DNA from: Syntrophomonadaceae bacterium
GTDB lineage: Bacteria; Bacillota; Syntrophomonadia; Syntrophomonadales; Syntrophomonadaceae
Length of the DNA: 20,444 nt
Direction: 5' to 3'
Assembly (NCBI GenBank): GCA_030526885.1
Contig: JAUNBV010000015.1
Span: 1 to 20,444, forward strand
Part shown: one piece after another, positions 1-8,065 of the stretch
Layout: each line of letters starts with the position of its first letter
Numbering within the stretch: the stretch's first letter is position 1
Translations under genes and position numbers: made by a program
Notes under the pieces: generated by a model
The model's input: only the letters and a program-made list of their open reading frames with translations
Database searches by the model: none
What the model was told of the DNA's origin: nothing

Positions 1-10
1 CTTCTCCCAT
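1..10 (-). CDS. 5' end of a gene running off the left edge
   Basis: Only the first three codons (Met-Gly-Glu) are inside the window. The start is supported by a strong ribosome-binding site, AAGGAGG, nine bases upstream on the minus strand, and by a promoter-like pair further up at 80-108. Nothing can be said about function. It lies downstream of nrdG on the same strand but is separated by a strong hairpin and has its own promoter candidate, so it is probably a separate transcription unit. Confidence 0.6.
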
Positions 11-79
11 GTAAATGCTCCTCCTTTTTCGTGTTATTTCGCTTCGGCCACTTGCCCTAGCCAAATTCTCTTACGTTTA

Positions 80-108
80 ACTTTATCTGATTGCGCTAAT
101 TTTTTCAA
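80..108 (-). promoter_or_regulatory. candidate promoter for the left-edge gene
   Basis: Read on the minus strand, TTGAAA (103-108) and TAAAGT (80-85) are separated by 17 bases, which resembles a sigma-A promoter with a mediocre -10 box. It points at the gene that starts at position 10. This is pattern matching only. Confidence 0.35.
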
Positions 109-154
109 GCATTTATCCGAATCCGTACATTTATATCGCGGCTCGACAGCAAGA

Positions 155-199
155 ACAGCAACGCACCGACCGGGGGGGTGTCCGGCAGTGCGTTGCTGT
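155..199 (-). terminator. strong hairpin after nrdG, possible terminator
   Basis: ACAGCAACGCAC (155-166) and GTGCGTTGCTGT (188-199) form a perfect 12-bp stem around a 21-base loop that contains a run of seven G. The stem lies about 35 bases beyond the nrdG stop codon. There is no clean U-tract on either side, only TCTTG on the minus strand, so it could be a terminator, an RNA 3'-end stabiliser or a dispersed palindrome. Position favours transcript-end function for nrdDG. Confidence 0.5.
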
Positions 200-234
200 C
201 CTTTGGGGGGGATATTATGTTCTGGTCTTTGTGG

Positions 235-954
235 CTAAATATTTACTACCTGCACCTTTTTCACATACTGCCGACACATTTCAGCCATCTCCGCCATGTC
301 GGCGGCGGAATAAGGCAGGGCCGAGGAATAGCCCGCCTCCAGCGTCACCAGCGGGTTGAACTGTTGCAGGGTATACAGCTCGCAGCCGGCTATGCTTCGG
401 GCTATATTGGCTATATCTTCGGGGGTGTGCAGTACCGGAACCACGGTGGTACGAAACTGCACCGTTACATCCGCGCGGCGCAAAAGCTCAATGGAACTGC
501 GCACGGAAAAGAAATCCTCGCTGCTAAGCTTGCCGGCCGACATTTTATAACTGCGAAAATCCAGCGGGGCTTTGATATCCATAGCCACGTAATCCACAAG
601 CCGGCTGCGCAGCAATTGCTCCAGTAGCACGGTATTAGTGCCGTTAGTATCGAGCTTGCACAGCAAGCCGAGTTCTTTGAAACGGGCAAACTCGCCGGAC
701 AGCTCGGCGCCGTACAGGCCGGCTTCACCGCCGGTAATGACCACCGCGTCCACAAAGCCTTTTTGCCGTTTGAGAAAATCCAGCGCTTCCTCGGTGGTGA
801 TACCGGGAGCATTGGCTCCGGAGCGGGGCTTTACCAGCAGTTCGGGATTATGGCAATAAGGACAGCGGAAATTACAGCCGCGCGTGAACAGCACGGTGGC
901 AATCTCGTCGGGATAATCCAACAAACTCTGTTTTATAAGTCCCGCATAACGCAT
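235..954 (-). CDS. nrdG: anaerobic ribonucleotide reductase activating protein NrdG (radical SAM)
   Basis: This 239-residue radical-SAM activase generates the glycyl radical on NrdD using S-adenosylmethionine and a [4Fe-4S] cluster in the cytoplasm. The cluster motif CxxxCxxC is visible as Cys27, Cys31 and Cys34, and a glycine-rich GGEAGL stretch follows that fits the SAM-binding region. The length matches the longer NrdG family found in clostridia rather than the roughly 155-residue enterobacterial form. The ATG lies two bases after the nrdD stop codon, so the two genes are almost certainly co-transcribed and translationally coupled. Identification rests on the motif, the N-terminal sequence and the adjacency to nrdD. 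Members of this subfamily are sometimes labelled pyruvate-formate-lyase activating enzyme, but the context makes NrdG the better call. Confidence 0.93.
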   Translation of the reverse strand: MRYAGLIKQSLLDYPDEIATVLFTRGCNFRCPYCHNPELLVKPRSGANAPGITTEEALDFLKRQKGFVDAVVITGGEAGLYGAELSGEFARFKELGLLCKLDTNGTNTVLLEQLLRSRLVDYVAMDIKAPLDFRSYKMSAGKLSSEDFFSVRSSIELLRRADVTVQFRTTVVPVLHTPEDIANIARSIAGCELYTLQQFNPLVTLEAGYSSALPYSAADMAEMAEMCRQYVKKVQVVNI

Positions 955-956
955 GG

Positions 957-3074
957 TTAGTTGACCGCCATATCATAAAGGCAGCGGTCCTTAAATTCCT
1001 CCTGTTTACCGGCATTCCAGTGATCTACCGGCCGCAAATAGCCTACCACGCGCGAATATACTTCACAGGCCGTCTGCCTACCCTCGGCGGCGCACAGCGG
1101 GCATTCAAAGTTTTCCCCCTTCAGGTAGCCATGGGTGGGGCATACGCTGAAGGTCGGGGTTATGGTGAAATAGGGCAGCCGGAACTGCTCGCACACCTTG
1201 CGGGTGAGCTTCTTCACTCCCCCCACCGAGGGCACGGCTTCGCCTAAGAAAATGTGAAAGGTGGTGCCTCCGGTATAACGGGTCTGTAAGCTGTCCTGAA
1301 TGGTCAGGGCTTCAAAAAGATCGTCGGTGTAGTTTACCGGCAACTGGGTGGAGTTGGTGTAATACGGCTCCGCCCCCCGCTTATAATCGTCTTCATTGGC
1401 CACGATGATGTCGGGATAGCGTTCCTTGTCCTTGCGCGCGATGCCGTAGGATACGCCCTCGGCCGGCGTAGCTTCCAGATTGAAGATGTCGTCATTCTCC
1501 GCCTGATATTCCTGTAAGCGGTTGCGCATGAAATCCAATACTTCCTCCGCAAACAACCGTCCCTCGGGGGAAGCAATATTGTGCCCCAGGAAGTTTAAGC
1601 AGGATTCGTTCATGCCGATCAGCCCTATGGTGGAAAAATGGTTTTTCCAGAACTGGCCGGTCGTTTCGTAAACGCCGCGCAGATAGAAGTAGGAATAGGG
1701 ATACAGCCCGGCCGCGGTGCGGGCTTCCAGCACCTTGCGCTTGGTGTTCAGGCTGTCACGGGCCAAATCCATCATTTCACCCAAACGCTCGAAATACTCC
1801 CGCCGGGTCTTGGACAAATAACCGATGCGGCTCATGTTGATGGTCACCACGCCGATGGAACCGGTCAGCGGATTGGCCCCGAACAGTCCGCCGCCGCGCT
1901 TGCGCAGCTCACGATTGTCCAGCCGCAGGCGGCAACACATGCTGCGGGCATCCTCCGGGCTCATGTCGGAACCGATAAAGTTGCTGAAATTCGGGATGCC
2001 GTACTTGGCGGTCATCTCCCATATCTTATTGTAGGCGGGGTTGTCCCACTCAAAGTCCTCGGTGATATTATACGTAGGAATAGGAAAAGTAAACACCCGC
2101 TCCTCGGCGTCGCCCTCCATCATCACCTCGGCGAAAGCCTGATTGAAAACATCCATCTCGTACTGGAAATCGCCGTAGCATTCGTCCATCAGCTCACCGC
2201 CGATGATCACCGGATCATCCTTCATATAGCTCGGCACCTTCAAATCCATGGTGACATTGGTAAACGGCGTCTGGAAACCCACCCGGGTGGGTACATTCAT
2301 ATTGAACACAAACTCCTGCAAGGCCTGCTTGACCTGCCGGGCGTCCAGCCCGTCGTAACGGATAAAGGGGGCCAGCAGCGTATCGAAATTGGAAAAAGCC
2401 TGCGCCCCGGCGGCTTCGCCCTGCAAGGTAAAGAAAAAGTTTACGATCTGGCCCAGAATAGTGCGGAAATGCTTGGCCGGAGAACTGACCACCTTGCCGC
2501 GCGCGCCGCGGAAGCCCTCGCGCAGCAAATCCCGGATATCCCAGCCTACGCAGTAAACGCCCAGGATGCCCAAGTCATGGATATGTAGATCGCCATTGTG
2601 CTGCGCCTCCTTCATCTGCGGCGTGTAGACCTGATTGAGCCAGTATTGCGACACCACCACCGAGGAGATATGGAAGTTCATCCCTTGCAGCGAATAAGTC
2701 ATATTGGAATTTTCCTTTACCCGCCAGTCGTTCTTCTCCAGATAGCTGGCCACCAGTTGGTTGTTCATCAGCAGATGCGTCGTCTCGCGAATGTCCTCAT
2801 GCTGCTTGCGGTACAGGATGTAAGCCTTGGCCGTCTTGTAATGGTCGTTTTTAACCAGCACCTTTTCCACCAGGTCCTGGATGCCCTCGACCGTAGCGAT
2901 CTCGCCCTCATCCACATACTGCGCGATTTCCATCACCTTATCTGAAAGGCGCTTGGCGGTGTCATAATCCTTGCCCCCCACCGCCTTGGCCGCCTTGAAA
3001 ATAGCCTGCGTAATCTTCTCTTGGTCGAATGCCTCTATCCGCCCATCCCGTTTCTTGATTCTGGTAGTGTCCAC
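957..3074 (-). CDS. nrdD: anaerobic (class III) ribonucleoside-triphosphate reductase NrdD
   Basis: This 705-residue cytoplasmic glycyl-radical enzyme reduces ribonucleoside triphosphates to deoxyribonucleotides under anoxia. The first ~95 residues resemble an ATP-cone, the allosteric dATP/ATP activity switch. The body carries the family's Cys-rich loop (MCCRL). The C-terminus has a metal site built from Cys645-x-x-His648 and Cys658-x-x-Cys661, then the radical motif GYLxPVxxWNAGK with Gly689 as the expected radical residue. The start is a GTG, chosen because GGGAGGAG lies about eight bases upstream and the N-terminal IKKRDGRIEAF is the usual opening of the ATP-cone. It forms an operon with nrdG. 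A promoter with NrdR-like boxes lies upstream, so repression by NrdR is the likely control; nrdR itself is not in the window. Confidence 0.96.
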   Translation of the reverse strand: MDTTRIKKRDGRIEAFDQEKITQAIFKAAKAVGGKDYDTAKRLSDKVMEIAQYVDEGEIATVEGIQDLVEKVLVKNDHYKTAKAYILYRKQHEDIRETTHLLMNNQLVASYLEKNDWRVKENSNMTYSLQGMNFHISSVVVSQYWLNQVYTPQMKEAQHNGDLHIHDLGILGVYCVGWDIRDLLREGFRGARGKVVSSPAKHFRTILGQIVNFFFTLQGEAAGAQAFSNFDTLLAPFIRYDGLDARQVKQALQEFVFNMNVPTRVGFQTPFTNVTMDLKVPSYMKDDPVIIGGELMDECYGDFQYEMDVFNQAFAEVMMEGDAEERVFTFPIPTYNITEDFEWDNPAYNKIWEMTAKYGIPNFSNFIGSDMSPEDARSMCCRLRLDNRELRKRGGGLFGANPLTGSIGVVTINMSRIGYLSKTRREYFERLGEMMDLARDSLNTKRKVLEARTAAGLYPYSYFYLRGVYETTGQFWKNHFSTIGLIGMNESCLNFLGHNIASPEGRLFAEEVLDFMRNRLQEYQAENDDIFNLEATPAEGVSYGIARKDKERYPDIIVANEDDYKRGAEPYYTNSTQLPVNYTDDLFEALTIQDSLQTRYTGGTTFHIFLGEAVPSVGGVKKLTRKVCEQFRLPYFTITPTFSVCPTHGYLKGENFECPLCAAEGRQTACEVYSRVVGYLRPVDHWNAGKQEEFKDRCLYDMAVN

Positions 3075-3140
3075 TAAACTCTCCTCCCTTTCTTAATGCT
3101 TATTTTAAAATCACAAACAGCGCTCAAAGATATTTACGTC

Positions 3141-3156
3141 ATACAATATATATGGA
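3141..3156 (-). promoter_or_regulatory. NrdR-like box, downstream copy
   Basis: The 16-mer matches 12 of 16 positions of the NrdR consensus acaCwAtATaTwGwgt (recalled from the literature), including the whole central core. It lies 32 bp from the second box, the three-helical-turn spacing typical of NrdR operator pairs, and falls in the untranslated leader of nrdD. Confidence 0.6.
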
Positions 3157-3172
3157 TGTAATATCATCGGCA

Positions 3173-3188
3173 CCACTACATAATGTGT
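3173..3188 (-). promoter_or_regulatory. NrdR-like box overlapping the nrdD start site
   Basis: The 16-mer matches 13 of 16 positions of the NrdR consensus on either strand, including the outer GTGT. It covers the predicted transcription start (about 3186) of the promoter at 3193-3221, which suits a repressor site. Confidence 0.68.
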
Positions 3189-3192
3189 TTAT

Positions 3193-3221
3193 ATTATAAG
3201 ACGTACTCCATATGCCGTCAA
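3193..3221 (-). promoter_or_regulatory. nrdDG promoter
   Basis: On the minus strand, TTGACG (3216-3221), exactly 17 bases, then a perfect TATAAT (3193-3198). It faces nrdD and implies an mRNA leader of about 110 bases. This is one of the best sigma-A promoter matches in the window. Confidence 0.8.
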
Positions 3222-3241
3222 GCGTTTTTAGAATCTTTTGC

Positions 3242-3278
3242 AAAAAAAATTAAGGGGGCAGCAAACCTGCCTCCTTAA
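3242..3278 (-). terminator. intrinsic terminator after the arg operon and small membrane gene
   Basis: A 12-bp stem with one G-U pair (3250-3261 with 3267-3278) and a five-base loop is followed on the minus strand by eight consecutive T (3242-3249). This canonical terminator closes the unit to its right and separates it from nrdDG. Confidence 0.92.
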
Positions 3279-3297
3279 GTCAATTTCAAAAATAATC

Positions 3298-3513
3298 CTA
3301 AAACAACGGTATGTTATAGTGCTGCAATAATTTTATAACCCCCAATACCATAAACGCAACCCCCAAAACCGTGAACATCCAACCGTTGATCAACCGCAAC
3401 CGGCGGGCGCTGGCGTCCACCATGCCCTCGCCGTACACCTTGCGTAAATTCTTTATGCCCATCAGGATCAGGATCACCGCCACGACCATATACACCCAAT
3501 AGCTGTAATTCAC
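3298..3513 (-). CDS. small two-helix membrane protein, unknown function
   Basis: I do not recognise a family. The 71-residue product has two hydrophobic segments, roughly residues 5-21 and 44-64, joined by a basic loop containing KNLRKVYGEG and ARRLR, so both ends probably face the same side of the membrane. GTG at 3513 is chosen because GGAGG lies seven bases upstream; the TTG six bases earlier would sit against the Shine-Dalgarno. It follows argG by 137 bases on the same strand and is directly followed by the strong terminator, so it may be the last gene of the arginine operon. No clear promoter is seen in the gap, which holds only a weak ATTCGC/GCGAAT hairpin at 3549-3569. A link with arginine metabolism is only inference from position. 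Confidence 0.7.
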   Translation of the reverse strand: MNYSYWVYMVVAVILILMGIKNLRKVYGEGMVDASARRLRLINGWMFTVLGVAFMVLGVIKLLQHYNIPLF

Positions 3514-3650
3514 ACGCAAACCTCCTCACCGGCTTGTTTTGTTAAACTATTCGCTTTTGCGCCGCGAATTCCTGCCGGCCCAGGCAATTGGCGTAAAGCA
3601 ATGCCAAAGCTGCCGGCGCAAGACAAGGGCAACTCCCTCATGTCAACCGG

Positions 3651-4859
3651 CTACTGCCCCATTTTTTTATTCAGCAGGGCCTGCACTTTGAGCGGTAGGC
3701 CGAATAAATTGATGAAGCCTTCCGCGTCGTGCTGGCTGTATATCTCGTCCTGGCTGAAGGTGGCCAGTTCTTCGCTGTACAGCGAGTACGGGGATTGAGC
3801 GGCGACGGCATTACAGCTTCCCTTGTACAGCTTCACCTTTACAACGCCGGTGACCGTCTTCTGGGTTTCGTCCACAAAGGCGTCCATGGCGCGGCGCAGG
3901 GTGGAATACCAGTTGCCATCATACACCAGCTCTGCGTATTTGACCGCCATCTGCTCCTTGAATTGCAGGGTGCGCCGGTCCAAGGTCAGGCGCTCCAACT
4001 CTTCATGAGCGGCGTAGAGGATGGTGCCGCCGGGGGTTTCGTAAACGCCTCGCGATTTCATGCCCACCAGCCGGTTTTCCACCAAACCGGTAATGCCTAC
4101 GCCGTTGGCGCCGCCGATGGCGTTCAGGCTTTTCACCAGCGTCACCGGGTCCAGTTTTTGGCCGTTGACCGCCACGGGAATCCCCTGTTCAAAGCCGATT
4201 TCCACGTAGGTAGGCGCATCGGGGGCCTGCTCCGGGGGCACGGTGAGCACATAGAGGTCGTTTTGCGGTTCGTTCCACGGGTCCTCCAGGTCGCCGCCTT
4301 CATGGGAGATGTGCCATATATTGCGGTCCCGGCTGTAAATCTTTTCTTTGCTGGCGGCTACGTTGATACCACGCGCGTCGGCATAGGCCAGCGCGTCCTC
4401 GCGGGAGCGGATATCCCATTCGCGCCAGGGGGCGATGATCTTCAATTCGGGAGCAAACGCTTTCACGGTGAGCTCAAAGCGCACCTGATCGTTGCCCTTG
4501 CCGGTAGCGCCGTGACAAATGGCGGTCGCGCCTTCGGCACGCGCGATTTCTACCATGCGCTTGGCAATCAGCGGGCGGGCAAAGGAAGTGCCGAGCAGGT
4601 ATTTTTTTTCGTACACCGCTCCCGCCTTCAGGGTGGGAAAGATAAAATCGGTGACGAATTCCGCAGTCAGGTCTTCAATATATATTTTGCTGGCTCCGGT
4701 GGCGACGGCCTTTTCGTTCAGGCACTCCAACTCCTCCTCCTGCCCTACATCAGCGCAGAAGGCGATGACTTCGTAGCCGTAATTCTCCTTGAGCCAAGGA
4801 ATGATAATAGAGGTATCCAGTCCTCCCGAATAGGCTAATACAACTTTCTCTTTGCTCAT
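3651..4859 (-). CDS. argG: argininosuccinate synthase
   Basis: ArgG condenses citrulline and aspartate with ATP to give argininosuccinate, the penultimate step of arginine synthesis. The 402-residue length is normal for the family. The N-terminal ATP-pyrophosphatase P-loop SGGLDTS is visible near residues 11-17, followed by the typical CADVGQ stretch, and the GATGKGNDQVRFE segment is the usual substrate-binding signature. The ATG has AAGGA eight bases upstream. It is the last recognised biosynthetic gene of the operon, 76 bases after argF. The usual next gene, argH (argininosuccinate lyase), is not adjacent and must lie elsewhere if the pathway is complete. Confidence 0.97.
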   Translation of the reverse strand: MSKEKVVLAYSGGLDTSIIIPWLKENYGYEVIAFCADVGQEEELECLNEKAVATGASKIYIEDLTAEFVTDFIFPTLKAGAVYEKKYLLGTSFARPLIAKRMVEIARAEGATAICHGATGKGNDQVRFELTVKAFAPELKIIAPWREWDIRSREDALAYADARGINVAASKEKIYSRDRNIWHISHEGGDLEDPWNEPQNDLYVLTVPPEQAPDAPTYVEIGFEQGIPVAVNGQKLDPVTLVKSLNAIGGANGVGITGLVENRLVGMKSRGVYETPGGTILYAAHEELERLTLDRRTLQFKEQMAVKYAELVYDGNWYSTLRRAMDAFVDETQKTVTGVVKVKLYKGSCNAVAAQSPYSLYSEELATFSQDEIYSQHDAEGFINLFGLPLKVQALLNKKMGQ

Positions 4860-4935
4860 AACTGCCGTCCTTTCTCCTTAATAACCAAGTAGGCCTGCCC
4901 CCAAGGGGTGCCATTACAACTTTAAGCCCTATGCC

Positions 4936-5874
4936 CTACATGGTCAAGGCCATAATGGCTTTATGCGCGTGCAGGCGGTTCTCGGCTTCGTCAAACACTA
5001 CCGACTGCGGGCCGTCTATGACCTCATCGGTAATCTCCTTGCCGCGCTTGGCGGGCAGGCAATGCAACACGATGGCGTCGAGACGGGCGGCCTTCATCAG
5101 CGCGCTGTTTACCTGATAGGCTCGGAATTTCCTTTCCTTTTCCTCGGCTTCTTCCTCCTGCCCCATGCTGGCCCACACATCGGTATAGACAACGTCGGCG
5201 CCGGTGACCGCCTCCAACGGGTCGGTACAGAGCTTGAGCTGCGCCCCGCTGACTTGGGCGTCGGCCCGGGCCTGTTCAAAAATCGCCGGGTCTACGGTAC
5301 ATCCTTCGGGGGAAGCTATGGTGACATGCATACCCATTTTGGCGCCTCCGAACAGCAAGGAATGGGCGACATTGTTGCCGTCACCGACAAACGCCAGCCT
5401 GATGTCCTTCAGCCGCCCCTTGTGCTCCAATATGGTCATCATGTCGCCCACTACCTGCGTGGGATGCAGCAGATCGGTCAGCCCGTTGATGACAGGGATA
5501 TCGGCCCAGTAGGCAAGTTCCAGCACTTCATCGTGGGAAAAGGTGCGGATCATAATGCCGTCCAGCATTCTAGCCAGCACCAGCGCGGTATCCTTGATGC
5601 TCTCACCGCGTCCGATCTGAATGTCGCGGGGCGATAAAAACAGGGCATGTCCGCCCAATTGATACATACCCACCTCAAAGGCAACGCGGGTGCGGGTGGA
5701 TGATTTCTGAAAGATCATGCCCAGGGTCTTTCCTCCCAGGATGGGAGGCATAATGCCCCGCTTCAGGTCGAGTTTGAGCTGGATGCCGGTGTCCAGCATC
5801 AACTGGATTTCCTGCGGGGTAAAGTTATGCAGGCTGATAAAGTCCCTTCCCTTTAATTCATTGCTGATTTCCAT
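4936..5874 (-). CDS. argF: ornithine carbamoyltransferase (anabolic)
   Basis: ArgF transfers the carbamoyl group of carbamoyl phosphate to ornithine to give citrulline. The 312-residue protein has the carbamoyl-phosphate site STRTR at residues 59-63 and the HCLP ornithine-side loop at 271-274, both diagnostic. AGGAG lies six bases before the ATG, and only 18 bases separate it from argD. The company of argCJBDG indicates the biosynthetic enzyme rather than the catabolic ArcB. No carAB lies beside it, so carbamoyl phosphate comes from genes outside the window. Confidence 0.97.
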   Translation of the reverse strand: MEISNELKGRDFISLHNFTPQEIQLMLDTGIQLKLDLKRGIMPPILGGKTLGMIFQKSSTRTRVAFEVGMYQLGGHALFLSPRDIQIGRGESIKDTALVLARMLDGIMIRTFSHDEVLELAYWADIPVINGLTDLLHPTQVVGDMMTILEHKGRLKDIRLAFVGDGNNVAHSLLFGGAKMGMHVTIASPEGCTVDPAIFEQARADAQVSGAQLKLCTDPLEAVTGADVVYTDVWASMGQEEEAEEKERKFRAYQVNSALMKAARLDAIVLHCLPAKRGKEITDEVIDGPQSVVFDEAENRLHAHKAIMALTM

Positions 5875-5892
5875 GATGTGCTCCTCTCCTTC

Positions 5893-7086
5893 TTATACTG
5901 TTACCCATGCTTCAAGACTGGTTTTCAAAATGCTGACCGCAGTGCCGATCTCGGCCGGCAGGATGGTCAGGGGCGGAACCAGACGCAGTACGTTAGGCCC
6001 CGCTCCCACGACCAGCAACCCGTTTTCCATGCAGATAGCTATCAGGTCTTTTATCTCCCGGTCGAATTGTATTCCTACCATCAGGCCCCGGCCGCGGACG
6101 GCGGTGATACGGGGATCGCGGATGGCGGATAAGGCTCCGGCTAAGCCTTCCCCGCGGGCTTTTACCCGTTCGAGGAATTCGGGCTCACCGATGATGTCCA
6201 CTACCGCGCACGCCACGGCGGTGGCCAGGGGATTGCCGCCAAAGGTGGAAGCATGATCGCCGGGGGCAAAACCACCGGCGGCTTCATCGCTGGCTATCAT
6301 GGCGCCGATGGGAAAGCCTCCGGCCAACGCTTTGGCCATGGTGACGATATCGGGGCGCACGCCATAGCCCTGCCAGGCAAAAAAGTCGCCGGTGCGGCCC
6401 ATACCACACTGTACTTCATCAAATACCAGCAACAGTTCATTTTCATCGCACAAAGCCCGCAGTCCGGCCAGAAAATCCGGGTCGGCGGGGTGGATTCCGC
6501 TTTCGCCCTGTATAGGTTCCGCCAAAATAGCCGCCGTGTGCTCGTTTATCAGCGCGCGCACGCTGTCTAAATCATTGTACTCGGCGTAAACGAACCCGGC
6601 GGGCAGAGGGGCAAAACCCTCCTGATATTTCTTTTGCCCGGTAGCGGTCAACGCCGCTAAAGTGCGCCCGTGAAAAGAATGGTTAAACACGATGATCTCA
6701 TATTTTTCCGGCCGGTTGCGGCGATAGAAATATTTGCGCACCAGCTTGATGGCGGCTTCGTTGGCTTCGGCTCCGCTGTTGCAAAAAAAGGCTTTGCCCA
6801 TGCCGCTTATCTCCACCAGTTTTTTGGCCAGCGCCGCCTGATTGGGAATCCAATACAGGTTGGAGCAATGCCACAAATTTTCCGCCTGCTCCTTCAGCAC
6901 GGCCTGTAAACGCGGGTCGGCATGCCCCAGCGCGCACACCGCGATGCCGCTCACACAGTCCAGATACTGCGTGCCGTCAGCATCCCATAGCCAGCAGCCT
7001 TCGCCCCTGACCGGCACCATGGGGAACCTCCCATAAGTATTCATCACATATTTTTGCGCCTCTTCGATTATAGCTTCGTTATACAT
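5893..7086 (-). CDS. argD: acetylornithine aminotransferase
   Basis: ArgD is a PLP-dependent class III aminotransferase that converts N-acetylglutamate semialdehyde to N-acetylornithine using glutamate. The 397-residue protein shows SGAEANEAA near residues 104-112, the cofactor-binding FDEVQ around 222-226 with Asp223, and the PLP lysine in MAKALAGGFPIGA (Lys252). The ribosome-binding site AAGGGGG is rather far (about 12 bases) from the ATG, so translation may lean on coupling to argB, which ends 24 bases earlier. Family members can also act on succinyl-diaminopimelate, so a second role in lysine synthesis is possible but not shown. Confidence 0.96.
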   Translation of the reverse strand: MYNEAIIEEAQKYVMNTYGRFPMVPVRGEGCWLWDADGTQYLDCVSGIAVCALGHADPRLQAVLKEQAENLWHCSNLYWIPNQAALAKKLVEISGMGKAFFCNSGAEANEAAIKLVRKYFYRRNRPEKYEIIVFNHSFHGRTLAALTATGQKKYQEGFAPLPAGFVYAEYNDLDSVRALINEHTAAILAEPIQGESGIHPADPDFLAGLRALCDENELLLVFDEVQCGMGRTGDFFAWQGYGVRPDIVTMAKALAGGFPIGAMIASDEAAGGFAPGDHASTFGGNPLATAVACAVVDIIGEPEFLERVKARGEGLAGALSAIRDPRITAVRGRGLMVGIQFDREIKDLIAICMENGLLVVGAGPNVLRLVPPLTILPAEIGTAVSILKTSLEAWVTV

Positions 7087-7110
7087 TGTTTATATATGCC
7101 CCCTTAAGCG

Positions 7111-7968
7111 TTACTCGTTTACCACCATGGTGCCTACGCCCTGATCGGTAAATATCTCCAGCAGAATCGAGTGCGGCACGCGGCCGTCGATAATGTGCGT
7201 GCGCCCTACCCCGCCGGTGACGGCCTCCACACAGCACTCCACCTTGGGAATCATGCCGCCGGAAATGGTGCCGTCCGCTATCCGATCCGCGAATTCCCCG
7301 ATGCGGAGCACCGAAAGCAGGGATTCGCTGTCCTTGGGGTCCCGGAGCAAACCGGGCACATCGGTCAAAAGCACCAGCTTAGCCGCTTGCAGGGCCACCG
7401 CTACCGCTGCCGCTACCAGGTCGGCGTTGATATTATAGCTCTTCTGCTGCTCATCGGTGCCCACCGGCGCAATAACGGGTATATAACCGTTTTCGATCAG
7501 GGTTTCGATCACGGCGGGATTGACTCTCTGTACCTCGCCGGTCAATCCCATGCCGCCTCCATTGGCGGGTTTGGCCATAATAAGGTCGCCGTCGCGCCCG
7601 GAGATTCCTACCTCTTTGCCGCCCCAGTCATTGATGCCCGCAACGATGTCCTTATTAACCTTGCCGGCCAGCACCTTTTCCACTACTTCCATAGTGGGCT
7701 TATCCGTTACCCGCAGGCCGTTGACAAACCGGGTATCCATTTGCAAACGCTCCAACATCTGATTGATCTCCGGCCCGCCGCCGTGAACCACGATGGGGTG
7801 CATACCGACATATTTCATTACCGCTATGTCCTGCATCACTTTCCGTTTCAGTTCATCATCGATCATGGCGGCGCCGCCGTATTTGATGACCACGCGCTTG
7901 CCGTGAAACTTTTTTATATAAGGCAGAGCCTCAATAAGTATCTCCGCTTTCTGGTGTGGTGTAATCAT
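7111..7968 (-). CDS. argB: acetylglutamate kinase
   Basis: ArgB phosphorylates N-acetylglutamate and is the usual control point of the pathway. The 285-residue amino-acid-kinase fold has the lysine and glycine loop VVIKYGGAAM (around residues 26-35) and the substrate loop VVHGGGPEI. The N-terminal extension ILIEALPYIKKFHGK resembles the mobile helix of hexameric, arginine-inhibited kinases, so feedback inhibition by arginine is likely. That is family knowledge applied here and not shown directly. GGAGGAGG precedes the ATG closely. The 93-base gap to argJ contains a small hairpin at the argJ stop codon but no promoter that I can defend. Confidence 0.96.
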   Translation of the reverse strand: MITPHQKAEILIEALPYIKKFHGKRVVIKYGGAAMIDDELKRKVMQDIAVMKYVGMHPIVVHGGGPEINQMLERLQMDTRFVNGLRVTDKPTMEVVEKVLAGKVNKDIVAGINDWGGKEVGISGRDGDLIMAKPANGGGMGLTGEVQRVNPAVIETLIENGYIPVIAPVGTDEQQKSYNINADLVAAAVAVALQAAKLVLLTDVPGLLRDPKDSESLLSVLRIGEFADRIADGTISGGMIPKVECCVEAVTGGVGRTHIIDGRVPHSILLEIFTDQGVGTMVVNE

Positions 7969-8043
7969 AAGGTCCTCCTCCTTAAATCTTCCGCTTGTGC
8001 GGCCAAGGGCATCGATTGTCAGGCCCTCTCCCCGTTACCGCCG

Positions 8044-8065
8044 ATAACCGATTCTTTGCGGTTAT
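8044..8065 (-). other. intercistronic hairpin at the argJ stop codon
   Basis: ATAACCG (8044-8050) pairs perfectly with CGGTTAT (8059-8065) around an eight-base loop, overlapping the argJ stop. There is no U-tract, so it is unlikely to terminate. It may mark an mRNA processing or stabilising point between argJ and argB. Confidence 0.35.

Noticed and set aside
29..154. Minus-strand codons ending in a basic stretch (KVKRKRIWLGQ) between nrdG and the left-edge gene
   Set aside because: The frame is about 40 codons with no convincing start or ribosome-binding site and overlaps the hairpin and promoter candidate. It could be a remnant but cannot be supported as a gene.
3549..3569. ATTCGC/GCGAAT hairpin between argG and the small membrane gene
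   Set aside because: A six-base stem followed by only three T is too weak to call a terminator.
3729..4838. Long open frame on the plus strand opposite argG
   Set aside because: It is antisense to a complete, motif-verified argG, has no family features and no upstream ribosome-binding site. GC-rich codon use keeps the opposite strand open by chance.
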